Assembly: GCF_000381965.1 (NCBI RefSeq)
Contig: NZ_KB908458.1
Coordinates: 1 to 64,000 of the forward strand
Direction of reading: 5' to 3'
DNA length: 64,000 nt
Source: Oceanimonas smirnovii ATCC BAA-899
GTDB taxonomy: Bacteria; Pseudomonadota; Gammaproteobacteria; Enterobacterales; Aeromonadaceae
In this document: piece by piece, positions 28,903 to 38,201 of the stretch
Layout: each line of letters starts with the position of its first letter
Position numbering within the stretch: the stretch's first letter is position 1
Notes under the pieces: model-generated
The model's database searches: none
Told to the model about the DNA's origin: nothing
The model's input: the letters and a program-made list of their open reading frames with translations, nothing else
Translations under genes and position numbers: made by a program

Positions 28903-28935
28903 ATTATCCGATACCCGACTAAACAGTTCAAGTAT
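28903..28935 (-). promoter_or_regulatory. erpA promoter with IscR type-1-like operator
   Basis: On the minus strand, -35 TTGAAC (28926-28931), a 17-bp spacer and -10 GATAAT (28903-28908). A 25-bp element covering 28911-28935 begins ATACTTGA, contains TTTAGTCGGG and ends GGGTAT; it agrees at about 21 of 25 positions with the E. coli type-1 IscR consensus as I recall it. It covers the -35 and most of the spacer, so repression by [2Fe-2S]-IscR is expected, as reported for E. coli erpA. iscR is not in the window. Confidence 0.8.
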
Positions 28936-28972
28936 TGTGCGACCGGGGCCGATTCTCGGCCTGAGCAGATTT

Positions 28973-28981
28973 TGCTATAGT
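28973..28981 (+). promoter_or_regulatory. extended -10 promoter of hemL
   Basis: TGC TATAGT (28973-28981), 39 bp before the hemL ATG; no strong -35. Confidence 0.5.
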
Positions 28982-29020
28982 CGGCACCACACTCGACCAC
29001 AACCACCAAGGATTTTGTGC

Positions 29021-30307
29021 ATGTCCAAGTCTGACGAACTCTTTAACCAGGCCCGCCGCTTTATTCCCGGCGGTGTAAACTCTCCGGTTCGCGCCTTCAG
29101 CGGTGTGGGCGGCACCCCCCGTTTTATTGAGCGCGCCGACGGTGCCCGCATGTATGACGTGGACGGTAACAGCTATATCGATTACATCGGCTCCTGGGGC
29201 CCCATGATACTGGGCCACAATGCTGACGTAGTCAAAGATGCCGTGATTGAAGCCGTGTCCCGTGGCCTTAGCTTTGGTGCCCCCACCGGCGTTGAGGTGA
29301 CCATGGCCGAGAAAGTTTCCCAGCTGGTACCGTCCATGGAGCAGGTGCGCATGGTAAACTCCGGCACCGAGGCTACCATGAGTGCCATTCGTCTGGCCCG
29401 GGGCTACACCGGCCGTGACAAAATTCTCAAGTTTGAAGGTTGTTACCACGGCCACGCCGACTGCCTGCTGGTAAAAGCCGGCTCCGGCGCTCTGACTTTG
29501 GGTCAGCCCAATTCACCGGGCGTGCCCGCCGACTTTGCCAAACACACCCTGACCTGCACCTTTAACGATCTGGACTCGGTACGCGCCGCTTTTGAGGCCG
29601 CTCCTGCCGACATCGCCTGTATTATCGTGGAGCCGGTCGCTGGGAACATGAACTGTATTCCGCCTGCCCCCGGCTTTCTGGAAGGCCTGCGCGCCATCTG
29701 TGACGAGTTTGGTGCCCTGCTGATTTTTGATGAAGTCATGTGTGGCTTCCGCGCTTCGCTCGGCGGTGCTCAGCAGCGCTTTGGCGTCAAGCCCGACCTC
29801 ACCACCCTTGGCAAGATCATCGGTGGCGGCATGCCCGTGGGTGCCTTTGGTGGCCGTCGCGATGTGATGGAACATCTGGCACCTACCGGCCCCGTGTATC
29901 AGGCCGGTACCCTGTCCGGGAACCCGGTGGCCATGGCGGCGGGTCTGGCTACTCTGAATGCCATCGGCAAGCCCGGTGTGTATGAGGCGCTGGAGCAGAA
30001 AACTCAGGCTCTGGTTGAGGGCATGCAGGCGGCCGCCGACAAGCACGGTATTGCCTTTACCACCACCCGGGTGGGTGCCATGTTTGGCTTCTTCTTTACC
30101 GAAGAAAAAAACATCAGCCGCTATGAGCAGGTCACCCGCTGCGATCTGGACGCCTTTAAACGCTTCTTCCACCTGATGCTGGATAACGGTGTTTATCTGG
30201 CACCCAGCGCCTTTGAAGCCGGCTTTATGTCGCTGGCCCACGGTGAGCAGGAAATTGCCGACACCCTGGCCGCCGCCGACAAGGCCTTTGCCGCGCTCAA
30301 GAGCTAA
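29021..30307 (+). CDS. hemL: glutamate-1-semialdehyde 2,1-aminomutase
   Basis: PLP-dependent enzyme of 428 aa (E. coli 426) that makes 5-aminolevulinate in the C5 haem pathway. Visible: [37 protein letters not shown], the cofactor-binding [11 protein letters not shown], and the Schiff-base lysine in [18 protein letters not shown]. The start is ATG 29021 with AAGGA (29008-29012); the open frame begins further upstream in the divergent promoter. No ordinary terminator follows; hairpin repeat R2 begins 26 bp after the stop. Confidence 0.97.
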   Translation: MSKSDELFNQARRFIPGGVNSPVRAFSGVGGTPRFIERADGARMYDVDGNSYIDYIGSWGPMILGHNADVVKDAVIEAVSRGLSFGAPTGVEVTMAEKVSQLVPSMEQVRMVNSGTEATMSAIRLARGYTGRDKILKFEGCYHGHADCLLVKAGSGALTLGQPNSPGVPADFAKHTLTCTFNDLDSVRAAFEAAPADIACIIVEPVAGNMNCIPPAPGFLEGLRAICDEFGALLIFDEVMCGFRASLGGAQQRFGVKPDLTTLGKIIGGGMPVGAFGGRRDVMEHLAPTGPVYQAGTLSGNPVAMAAGLATLNAIGKPGVYEALEQKTQALVEGMQAAADKHGIAFTTTRVGAMFGFFFTEEKNISRYEQVTRCDLDAFKRFFHLMLDNGVYLAPSAFEAGFMSLAHGEQEIADTLAAADKAFAALKS

Positions 30308-30332
30308 AGGCTAGTACCGAGCCGTCTTCACC

Positions 30333-30450
30333 ACGAATCAACGGCAGGGTTACCTCCACCGACACGCTGCAAGTACATCCATGTAGCGCTCGGCAAATGC
30401 CATCCCTGGCATTTGACGGTCGGTTACGGTAATCCCTGCCATTGCTTCGC
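30333..30450 (+). repeat. dispersed hairpin repeat, copy R2
   Basis: 118 bp. Arms: ACGAATCA.CGGCAGGGTTACC...ACCGAC and its inverse (30418-30450). Core stem-loops: TACA-TCCA-TGTA and AAATGCCA-TCCC-TGGCATTT. Its reverse complement is very close to R1 (6643-6758). It may terminate or stabilise the hemL transcript. Confidence 0.85.
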
Positions 30451-30493
30451 TGAATATGAGCACAGCTTCAGAAGTCTCAAATATCCATTCTGC

Positions 30494-30919
30494 TTACGCC
30501 GGCCGCTGTATTTCCACCAGCGGTGCTTCCAGCAACTCCACGCTGTTGCCGTCGGGATCCATAATAAATACATAGCGGGCACAGGTCTGACCCGGCACCG
30601 GCGTTGGTTTATCGGCCAGCAAGCCGGCCCCGTGCAAACTGCTTAAGGCATCATCCAGATCAGTAACCTGCAGGGCAAAATGTCTCAGCCCCAGCCTATG
30701 GCTCTGCGCCCAGGGCGGCAAAGCGCCCAGATCCGGCTCTTCTTCAGGGCGAAAACAATACAGCTCCAGCCGCGCCTGCCCCAGACGAAGATGACAAATC
30801 TGCAGCTCGCCCTGCTCATCCTGCCAGCGGTAATCAGGCTCAAACCCCAGCCCTTTGTAAAACCCTTCTGATGCATTCAGATTACGCACATTTAACGTTA
30901 CATGATGAAAAGCAAACAT
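30494..30919 (-). CDS. VOC (glyoxalase/bleomycin-resistance) family protein
   Basis: Metal-dependent fold protein of 141 aa with two beta-alpha-beta-beta-beta modules: MFAFHHVTLNVRNLNASEGFYKGLGF at the N terminus and LRHFALQVTDLDDALSSL at about residue 75. Putative metal ligands are His5 or His6, a Glu in the LYCFRPEE strand region, His in LRHFAL and Glu near DPDGNSVELLE. Substrate unknown; the family spans glyoxalases, dioxygenases and resistance proteins. The start is ATG 30917-30919 with GGAGGGAAG upstream. It is a single gene. Confidence 0.8.
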   Translation of the reverse strand: MFAFHHVTLNVRNLNASEGFYKGLGFEPDYRWQDEQGELQICHLRLGQARLELYCFRPEEEPDLGALPPWAQSHRLGLRHFALQVTDLDDALSSLHGAGLLADKPTPVPGQTCARYVFIMDPDGNSVELLEAPLVEIQRPA

Positions 30920-30991
30920 AGCGCTTCCCTCCGTCTCTCTATTCAGCATATACGGAGACGGTGGCTTTCACCCGTTTGCGCCGGCATCAAC

Positions 30992-31023
30992 AATAAGGGG
31001 GAGCACAGTGGCTCCCCCTTATT
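30992..31023. terminator. terminator after mrcB
   Basis: AATAAGGGGGAGC (30992-31004), loop ACAGTG, and the exact inverse (31011-31023). It lies just past the mrcB stop on the minus strand. Confidence 0.8.
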
Positions 31024-31040
31024 TACTCAGCTTATTATCA

Positions 31041-33371
31041 TCAGCGGGCAAAGTTAAAAATATCCCGCAGCCAGTCGCCCACCTGCTCTCCGCTGGGCAG
31101 CTCAGGCATGGACGGCTGACAGCCGCGTATCGGCGGCAGACCACTGGTGCGGGCCGGCAATAGCCGGGTCTGCTCACAACGGGGGTCGGCAGGCTGGCCG
31201 TCACTCAGGGCAAAGTTGACCTGATCAATACCCGCCGGCGGCGACAGCTGTAAAGAGTCAACGCCACGGCCATCGAGATAGCGGCTGTAAATGCGCAGGG
31301 CACCGCTGGCACCGGTCAGGCCGGTCACGCCGTTATCGTCCCGGCCCACCCAGGCGGTAACCAGCTCTTCGTTATCCAGTCCGGAGAACCAGGCATCCCG
31401 CAAGTCATTGGTAGTACCGGTTTTACCCGCCATGATCCGGTTAGGAAAACGGGCCGCCAGATGGGCCGCGGTACCACCGCCCACTACCCGGGTCATACCA
31501 TAAAGCGCCAGATAACCGGCCTGAGGGTCCAGCACCTGAGTGGCCTTGGCAGTGTGCTGATAAATCAGCTCGCCCTTTTCGTCCTGAATGGCCCGAATAG
31601 ACGTCAGCGGCTGATACAACCCCTGATTAGCCAGAGTCAGATACAGCTGGTTGACTTCCAGCGGGGTCAGCTCCAGCGTGCCCAGCAGCATGGAAGGATA
31701 AGGCGGCACCGGCTGCTCTACGCCCATGCGCTTGAGTCCGTCCACTATTTTATCCAGACCCACTGCCATCCCCAGGTTCACCGTGGGCACGTTCAGGGAT
31801 TTGGCCAGACCATCCACCAGCAGCACGCTGCCGCGATACTGGCGATCGTAGTTTTTGGGCCGCCATACCTGTCCGCCTTCACTGCGCAGGGTAACGGGTT
31901 CGTCCTTAAGCGGGCTGGACAGACGATAGCCGTTTTCCAGACCCAGCGCATACACAGGCGGCTTAATCAGCGAGCCTATCTGGCGACGGGCTGACAGCGC
32001 CCGGTTAAAGCCGGCAAAGGCCGGATCGGCTCCGCCCACAACAGCACTCACTTCCCCCTTGCGCCAGTTTGACACCACCATGGCCGCTTCCAGATCCTGG
32101 CGCTTGGTATTGGCACGCAGCTGCTTTATCTGCTCGGCCACCGCCTGCTCAGCAGTATGCTGGGCGATGGGATCCAGACTGGTAAAAATACGCAGGCCGT
32201 TCTGATTGAGAAAGCCGGCACCAAAACGGGTGTTGAGCTCGTCCTTCAGCAGCCCCATAAAAGCCGGAGTGCGGCCATAGCCCATACGGCCACGCTCAAT
32301 CAGCCCCAGATCCCGGCTGCTGGCCTGCTCATAGGTCTGGCGGTCAATATGACCTTCATTGGCCAGCAGCCGCAGCACCAGATCCCGGCGATCACGGGCC
32401 CGCTCACTGTTACGCCAGGGATCGTAAAAAGAAGGTCCTTTTACCAGCGCCACCAGCAGCGCCATCTGATCCGGATTCAGCTCGTTGATGGGCAGGCCGA
32501 AATAAAAATAACTGGCCAAACCAAAGCCATAAACCCCTTTGGCACCGTTTTGCCCCAGATAAACTTCATTCAGATAGGCTTCAAGAATTTCGTCCTTGTC
32601 GTAGCGAAAATCGATGATCAGTGCCATGTAGGCTTCCTGAACCTTGCGCCACAGGCTGCGGTCCTGACTGAGGAAGAAGTTCTTGGCCAGCTGCTGAGTC
32701 AGGGTACTGCCGCCCTGCACGGTGCGGCCGGCCTTGATGTTGACCACCAGGGCCCGCAATATCGCCAGCGGCGACACGCCATCGTGCTGATAGAAGTCTC
32801 TGTCTTCCACCGTGATCAGCGCCTGCACCAGCAGCTCGGGCACCTGATCCAGACGCACCAGCAGCCGGTCTTCCCGTTCGTCCACATTGAGCCGGTCAAG
32901 CAGCACCGGATCCATGCGCGCATAACCCAGTTCGCGGCCGTTATCCGGATTCTGCATGCGGCTCAGACGCTGGCCGTCAAAGCTCAGCAGCAAAGTACGG
33001 GCCTGCTCGGCACCATCAGAGAAGTTGAACGGCCGGCGATGAATTTCAATACGGTTACGGCTCACCGCATATTCACCGGGCCGCGAAGGGCTGGCCACCT
33101 TGCGATAATTCAGCATCTGCAGTTCACGCAGCATCTGGGCATGAGACAGCTTCTGCCCCGGAAACAGCTCCAGCGGCCGGCTGTAGACCAGCGCTGGCAG
33201 CGACCACTTCTGTCCTTCAAAGCGGGCGCGCACCTGGCTGTCCAGATAAATGCCGAAAATGCCCATTAATACTGTCCCTACCAGGGCCAGCTTGAGCATG
33301 AGTCCCCAGCCAAAGCGGCGCTGTTTTTTCACCGGCTTTTTGCGGGATTTACGGGTTGTCTTTTTTGCCAT
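31041..33371 (-). CDS. mrcB: bifunctional penicillin-binding protein 1B
   Basis: Class A PBP of 776 aa that polymerises and cross-links peptidoglycan. A short basic cytoplasmic tail precedes one membrane helix (about 25-45) and a UB2H-like region (about 55-140), where LpoB docks in E. coli. The glycosyltransferase domain has catalytic Glu in TVEDRDFYQHDG and QGGSTLTQQLAKN. The transpeptidase has SLIK (serine nucleophile), SLN and KTGTTND. It begins 2 bp after hrpB ends, same strand, so the two form one operon. Confidence 0.97.
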   Translation of the reverse strand: MAKKTTRKSRKKPVKKQRRFGWGLMLKLALVGTVLMGIFGIYLDSQVRARFEGQKWSLPALVYSRPLELFPGQKLSHAQMLRELQMLNYRKVASPSRPGEYAVSRNRIEIHRRPFNFSDGAEQARTLLLSFDGQRLSRMQNPDNGRELGYARMDPVLLDRLNVDEREDRLLVRLDQVPELLVQALITVEDRDFYQHDGVSPLAILRALVVNIKAGRTVQGGSTLTQQLAKNFFLSQDRSLWRKVQEAYMALIIDFRYDKDEILEAYLNEVYLGQNGAKGVYGFGLASYFYFGLPINELNPDQMALLVALVKGPSFYDPWRNSERARDRRDLVLRLLANEGHIDRQTYEQASSRDLGLIERGRMGYGRTPAFMGLLKDELNTRFGAGFLNQNGLRIFTSLDPIAQHTAEQAVAEQIKQLRANTKRQDLEAAMVVSNWRKGEVSAVVGGADPAFAGFNRALSARRQIGSLIKPPVYALGLENGYRLSSPLKDEPVTLRSEGGQVWRPKNYDRQYRGSVLLVDGLAKSLNVPTVNLGMAVGLDKIVDGLKRMGVEQPVPPYPSMLLGTLELTPLEVNQLYLTLANQGLYQPLTSIRAIQDEKGELIYQHTAKATQVLDPQAGYLALYGMTRVVGGGTAAHLAARFPNRIMAGKTGTTNDLRDAWFSGLDNEELVTAWVGRDDNGVTGLTGASGALRIYSRYLDGRGVDSLQLSPPAGIDQVNFALSDGQPADPRCEQTRLLPARTSGLPPIRGCQPSMPELPSGEQVGDWLRDIFNFAR

Positions 33372-33373
33372 AG

Positions 33374-35806
33374 TCAGTGATTCATTCGTTTTTTGGTGTA
33401 CCGGGTCGGCGCCGTATTGGCGGGATCATCGGGCCACGGGTGTTTGGGGTAGCGTCCGCGCATTTCTTTTTTTACATCGTCATAGGCACCGGCCCAGAAG
33501 GCAGCCAGATCCCGGGTCAGCTGCAGCGGCCTGCGCGCCGGTGACAACAGCTCAAGAAGCAGTGGCACCCGGCCTTCCGCCAGCAGCGGAGAACCGGGTT
33601 GCCCGAACATTTCCTGCAGCTTTACCGGCAAAACCGGATCTTCCTGTTTCCGGTAGCGAATCGCTGCTTTGGTGCCGGTGGCCAGTTCAAGCTGGCTGGG
33701 TAGCAGAGTATCCAGCAATTGCCGCTGTGGCCAGTCCAGCCGGCTCAGTAAAATGCCGTGCCAGTCGAGCTTGCCAAGCTCACTCCAGCGGCCAAGGCCG
33801 TGCAGGTGAGGGGCCAGCCACTGCTCGGCATCGGCCAGCCAGGCGGTTTCATCACATTCCATAAAGCCTTTATCGGCCAGTTTTTGTCCGGCGAGCTGCA
33901 TGCGAAGCCAGGTTTGTTCGGCTTTTTCGTTCAGCGGTAGCGCCGCCCAGCCCCGTTTTTGTATTTCCTGCAGCAAACATTGCGCCTTTTGTTCCGGGCT
34001 GACCGAACTCAACGGCGTCCGTTGCAGCACCAGTCTGCCAAAACATCGCTGTCGCTCGGCCCGCACCCTGTCGGCATCAGCATCCCACTCCAGTTGCTCC
34101 CGCTCACTGAAACGCTCCGGTAACAACGACTGAAGCTGACTGAGCTCCACCGGTTCAGCAGCCTGCACAAACACGCCCCGCTCGCTCCGGCTGAGTGCCG
34201 CCACCGCCAGCCAGCTTTTGCCGGTAAGCGGGCTGCCTTCGGGCAAATCGGCACTCAGGCCGCCGGCCAGACCGTAGCGACGCCCGCCGCGCAACTGCCC
34301 CAGCCACTCTGGTCTGGCGTTGGCCAGCAAAACGCCCACATAAGTGCCTTCGGGCTCACTCATTGGCTGCTTTATTCGTTCAAACCAGCGCCGGGCACTG
34401 GCCCTGATGCGGCCTTTGCCCGCCAGTATTTGTCCGGACAGGGGGCTATCTCCGAGCCGGTTTTCTTCCAGCAGCGCCAGCAGCCAGACGCCATCGGCCA
34501 GCGCGCCCTTATGGCCCTGCTGCTGCCACGCCAGTGCAGTCAGCAACAACTGCCCCAGCCAGGGCTCACAGCCCAGCTGCCAGACCCGCCGGCCCAGTGG
34601 CGTCAGCTGAGTGCCGGTCAGTAATCCCAGCACTTCCAGCTGCTGCTGCGCCGCCGCCAGCAAGGAGGCCGGCGGCGGCGTGAGCAAAGGCAACTGTTCT
34701 GGCTGGGCCCCCCAGGCGGCACACTCCAGTAAAAAACCACTGAGGCAGCTTTGCTCTATTTCTGCCGGCCGCCGCGGGTCCAGCCGTTCCTGCTGCTCCC
34801 GGCTCCACAGCCGAATACAGGTGCCCGGCTGCAGCCGGCCGGCACGGCCGGCCCGCTGAGTGGCCGAGGCCTGGCCGATGAGCCGGCTGTGCAACTGAGT
34901 GATACCCGACTCAGGGTCAAAACGGGCCTGGCGCTCCAGCCCCGAGTCCACGACCAGGGTAATACCTTCAATGGTGAGCGACGTTTCTGCCACATTGGTG
35001 GCCAGCACCAGCTTGCGCCGGCCTTCTTGGGCTGGCGCTATGGCTGCCTGTTGCTCCGCAAGGGAAAGACGACCATATAAGGGTCTGAGTTCCACATCAT
35101 CGGGCAAGCGCTCATTCAGCCACTCTGCAGACCGGCGAATTTCCCGCTCGCCGGGCAAAAAGGCAAGCAGGCTGCCCTGCTCACGGCTGAACGCATCCAG
35201 CACGGCCCGGCCCAGGCTTTCTTCCAGGGGCGTATGCAGGTTGCGGGGGCGGTATTCCAGCGCCACCGGAAAACTACGGCCTTGGCTTACCACCAGCGCG
35301 GCCTCGGGCAACAAAGCATCAAGGGCCAGGCCATCCAGGGTGGCCGACATCACCATAATCTTGAGGTCATCGCGCAGCGCCTGGCACTCCAGGGCAAAGG
35401 CCAGTGCCAGATCCGCCTGCAGGCTGCGCTCGTGAAACTCATCAAAAATCAGCAGTCCAACCCCGTTCAGCTCCGGGTCAGCCTGCAGCATGCGGGTCAG
35501 CACTCCTTCGGTCACGACTTCCAGCCGGGTCTGCTTACCAATACGGCTTTCACCACGCATGCGATAGCCTACCGTCTGCCCGGGCTGCTCATTCAGCTGA
35601 GCCGCCAGATATTGAGCAATGGAACGGGCCGCCAGCCGGCGCGGTTCCAGCATAATAATGCGCCCTTCAGTCATCTGCTGCTGCAACAGCCACAACGGCA
35701 GCCAGGTAGACTTACCGGCACCGGGTGGTGCTTCAATAATTATCTGGCTGGCCTCAAGGGCTTGTTGCAATTGCGGCAGGACCTGGGTTATGGGTAGCTG
35801 GTTCAC
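33374..35806 (-). CDS. hrpB: ATP-dependent helicase HrpB
   Basis: DEAH-type helicase of 810 aa (E. coli 809-824). Motif I GAPPGAGKST-like (APPGAGKSTWLPL), motif II DEFHER, motif III SATLDG, and motif VI with QRAGRAGRLQPG are visible, followed by the HrpB-specific C-terminal region ending YPKHPWPDDP. Its cellular role is poorly defined. The neighbour mrcB is conserved, as in E. coli. Confidence 0.95.
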   Translation of the reverse strand: MNQLPITQVLPQLQQALEASQIIIEAPPGAGKSTWLPLWLLQQQMTEGRIIMLEPRRLAARSIAQYLAAQLNEQPGQTVGYRMRGESRIGKQTRLEVVTEGVLTRMLQADPELNGVGLLIFDEFHERSLQADLALAFALECQALRDDLKIMVMSATLDGLALDALLPEAALVVSQGRSFPVALEYRPRNLHTPLEESLGRAVLDAFSREQGSLLAFLPGEREIRRSAEWLNERLPDDVELRPLYGRLSLAEQQAAIAPAQEGRRKLVLATNVAETSLTIEGITLVVDSGLERQARFDPESGITQLHSRLIGQASATQRAGRAGRLQPGTCIRLWSREQQERLDPRRPAEIEQSCLSGFLLECAAWGAQPEQLPLLTPPPASLLAAAQQQLEVLGLLTGTQLTPLGRRVWQLGCEPWLGQLLLTALAWQQQGHKGALADGVWLLALLEENRLGDSPLSGQILAGKGRIRASARRWFERIKQPMSEPEGTYVGVLLANARPEWLGQLRGGRRYGLAGGLSADLPEGSPLTGKSWLAVAALSRSERGVFVQAAEPVELSQLQSLLPERFSEREQLEWDADADRVRAERQRCFGRLVLQRTPLSSVSPEQKAQCLLQEIQKRGWAALPLNEKAEQTWLRMQLAGQKLADKGFMECDETAWLADAEQWLAPHLHGLGRWSELGKLDWHGILLSRLDWPQRQLLDTLLPSQLELATGTKAAIRYRKQEDPVLPVKLQEMFGQPGSPLLAEGRVPLLLELLSPARRPLQLTRDLAAFWAGAYDDVKKEMRGRYPKHPWPDDPANTAPTRYTKKRMNH

Positions 35807-36002
35807 GGCGTTACTCGGCTGGCATTAAACCCGGCTATTGTGCCAAAAGGTCTGCAGGAATGAAATTTGCGCCAGCGCAACACTCTCGCAAAACCCGGGC
35901 GTAAAATTGTGTATAGTATTTTATCGGTAACCAGACGGAGCTTGTTGCCCATGCATTGGTTTTTACCACCAGCAATTTCACGGATCTGCGCCGGCAGCTG
36001 TT

Positions 36003-38201
36003 ATGTTTAAAGCCCGGCTTAGCATTTTTTATACGCTGCTGACGTTTGTCTGCATTTTTTCTGTTGGCCTGTTTTATACGCACCTTAGGCTGCAGGCAGA
36101 TCGTAAAGAGCAGCTGCTGCTGGTAGAGGAAGTCGCCAGTGCTCAGGCCTCATCACTGGAGCGCCGCCTGACGCAGGCGCTGTCGTCTACCTATATTCTT
36201 GCTCAGGAAGTACGCCGCAGTAACGGAGAGTTTCATGACTTCAACAAGTTTGCCAGAGAAGTCATGGATTCTCTGGGTGGTGTGTCTGCATTACAGCTGG
36301 CACCAGACGGTACAACCGAGCAAGTCTATCCACTGCATGGTAATGAGCAGGGCATTGGTCATAATCTGCTGTTCAGTGACCAGCGCAGCAAAGAAGCCTG
36401 GCAGGCCGTCAACAGCAAAAAGCTGACTCTGGCCGGTCCCTTCCCGCTGGTGCAGGGTGGTGTGGGCCTGGTAGGGCGCAATCCTGTTTTTCTTGATCAA
36501 AATGGCCGTGAGGAGTTCTGGGGTTTTGTAACGGCCCTGATCCACCTGGATGATTTGCTGGCAGTCACAGAGCTGGGGACGCTGGCACAAAAACACTACA
36601 CCTATACCCTGTCACGCCAGCACCCCGATACCGGCAGCACCGATATTTTTGCCCGCACTGACGCCCCGCTGACACCGTTGCAAATTACGCGTACCATTCA
36701 AGTGCCCAATGGTGAATGGACTCTGACCATGAGTCGTCCGGTCAGCTTTGTTCAGCCCGTGATCACCGGGGCCGGCTTCAGTCTGCTGCTTGCTGCCATT
36801 ATGTCTTTATTACTCCATCGCATCTTACGTGAGCCTGAACGCTTGCGCAGCCTGGTAAAACAGCAAACCAACCGGCTGGAACACCTGGCTTTTCACGACG
36901 AGCTTACCGGATTGGCTAATCGTCGCTTCCTGACCGAAAAGCTGGATCAGGCCCTTTTTCACAACCACCGCAAGGGTGAATGCCTGGCGCTGATGTATCT
37001 GGATCTGGATGATTTCAAACGCATCAATGACTCCACCGGCCATGAAGACGGTGACCGCTTGCTGGTGATGGTGGGGCACCGTCTGCAAGAAGCAGTACGG
37101 GAAGCCGATATCATCGGACGGCTGGGTGGCGATGAATTTGCAGTGATTCTGCTCAACATAGAAAATGCCGATAATGCCCGCCAGGTAGCCGAAAAGATTA
37201 TCAGCACCCTGAGCCAACCGGTAAACCTGGGGCAGCACGAGGCAACCATCAGTGCCAGCATCGGCATTACCATGGCTCCTGATGACGGCAGCAGTAGCAG
37301 CGAGTTACTGCGCAATGCTGATCTGGCCATGTATAACGCCAAGCGGGCAGGCAAGAATCAGCTGTCCTTCTATAACAGCGTTATGCAGGAGCAGGCGCTG
37401 CAGGCCATGGTGCTGGAAGATGAGTTACGACGGGCTCTGCAACGCCGGGAATTTGTGCTGATGTTTCAGCCCATAGTGTCTTTGACCAGCGGCAAAAACA
37501 TAAAATTTGAAGCATTAATTCGCTGGCAGCATCCTGAAAGAGGTCTGCTGGCCCCAGGCAGTTTTATCGATATCGCTGAACAAACCGGCCTGATTGTCCC
37601 TGTCGGCTATTGGGTGATTGAAGCCGCCTGCGAGTTTATTCGGCAGCAGTACCAACATGGCGTGCCGGTCAGACCCGTTGCCGTCAACCTGAGTGTCTGC
37701 CAGCTACGAGAGCCGGATCTCGCCTGCAAGATAGAGCGAATAATGGCACACCTGAAGGTGCCTCCCTATTTATTGGAACTGGAAATTACCGAATCCATGC
37801 TGATGGAAAATGTGGAGCTGGCCATGACGCTGATTAACCAGCTGCAACAGCTCGGCATTCGCATCTCTATTGACGACTTTGGCACCGGCTATTCCTCCTT
37901 GTCGCAACTGCGCCAGCTGCCGTTCAACTCCCTCAAAATTGACCGCTTGTTCATCAAGGATCTGGAAACCAGCCTGGTGGATCAACAAATGGTAGAAGCC
38001 ATTACCGCCATGGTGCACAAGCTCGACCTGATGGTGGTAGCAGAAGGCATAGAAACAGAATGGCAAATGGCATTTCTTGCTGCTGCCGGCTGTGATCATG
38101 GCCAGGGCTTTCTGTTCGCCAGACCGCTTCCGGCAGCCGATGCACTGCAATACCGCGGCCATAACATACGATCAAAAGGCGATCAAAAAGCAACGGTATG
38201 A
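36003..38201 (+). CDS. CHASE-GGDEF-EAL cyclic-di-GMP signalling protein
   Basis: Inner-membrane protein of 732 aa. A first helix (about 8-27), a periplasmic CHASE-type sensor (about 75-220: GHNLLFSDQRSKEAW, PLVQGGVGLVGRNPVF) and a second helix (about 257-280) precede GGDEF and EAL domains. GGDEF is intact (GRLGGDEFAV), with an RxxD inhibitory site (READ) five residues upstream. EAL is intact (KFEALIRW, NLSVCQLR, ITESMLM, DDFGTGYSS, KIDRLF). Both synthesis and breakdown of c-di-GMP are therefore possible. No clear Shine-Dalgarno precedes the ATG. A TATAGT -10-like box is at 35912-35917. Its TGA overlaps the thpR start. Confidence 0.92.
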   Translation: MFKARLSIFYTLLTFVCIFSVGLFYTHLRLQADRKEQLLLVEEVASAQASSLERRLTQALSSTYILAQEVRRSNGEFHDFNKFAREVMDSLGGVSALQLAPDGTTEQVYPLHGNEQGIGHNLLFSDQRSKEAWQAVNSKKLTLAGPFPLVQGGVGLVGRNPVFLDQNGREEFWGFVTALIHLDDLLAVTELGTLAQKHYTYTLSRQHPDTGSTDIFARTDAPLTPLQITRTIQVPNGEWTLTMSRPVSFVQPVITGAGFSLLLAAIMSLLLHRILREPERLRSLVKQQTNRLEHLAFHDELTGLANRRFLTEKLDQALFHNHRKGECLALMYLDLDDFKRINDSTGHEDGDRLLVMVGHRLQEAVREADIIGRLGGDEFAVILLNIENADNARQVAEKIISTLSQPVNLGQHEATISASIGITMAPDDGSSSSELLRNADLAMYNAKRAGKNQLSFYNSVMQEQALQAMVLEDELRRALQRREFVLMFQPIVSLTSGKNIKFEALIRWQHPERGLLAPGSFIDIAEQTGLIVPVGYWVIEAACEFIRQQYQHGVPVRPVAVNLSVCQLREPDLACKIERIMAHLKVPPYLLELEITESMLMENVELAMTLINQLQQLGIRISIDDFGTGYSSLSQLRQLPFNSLKIDRLFIKDLETSLVDQQMVEAITAMVHKLDLMVVAEGIETEWQMAFLAAAGCDHGQGFLFARPLPAADALQYRGHNIRSKGDQKATV

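Noticed and set aside
28872-29009. 46-codon extension of erpA
   Set aside because: It crosses the IscR-like operator and promoter; the shorter start gives exactly the family length and has a good ribosome site.
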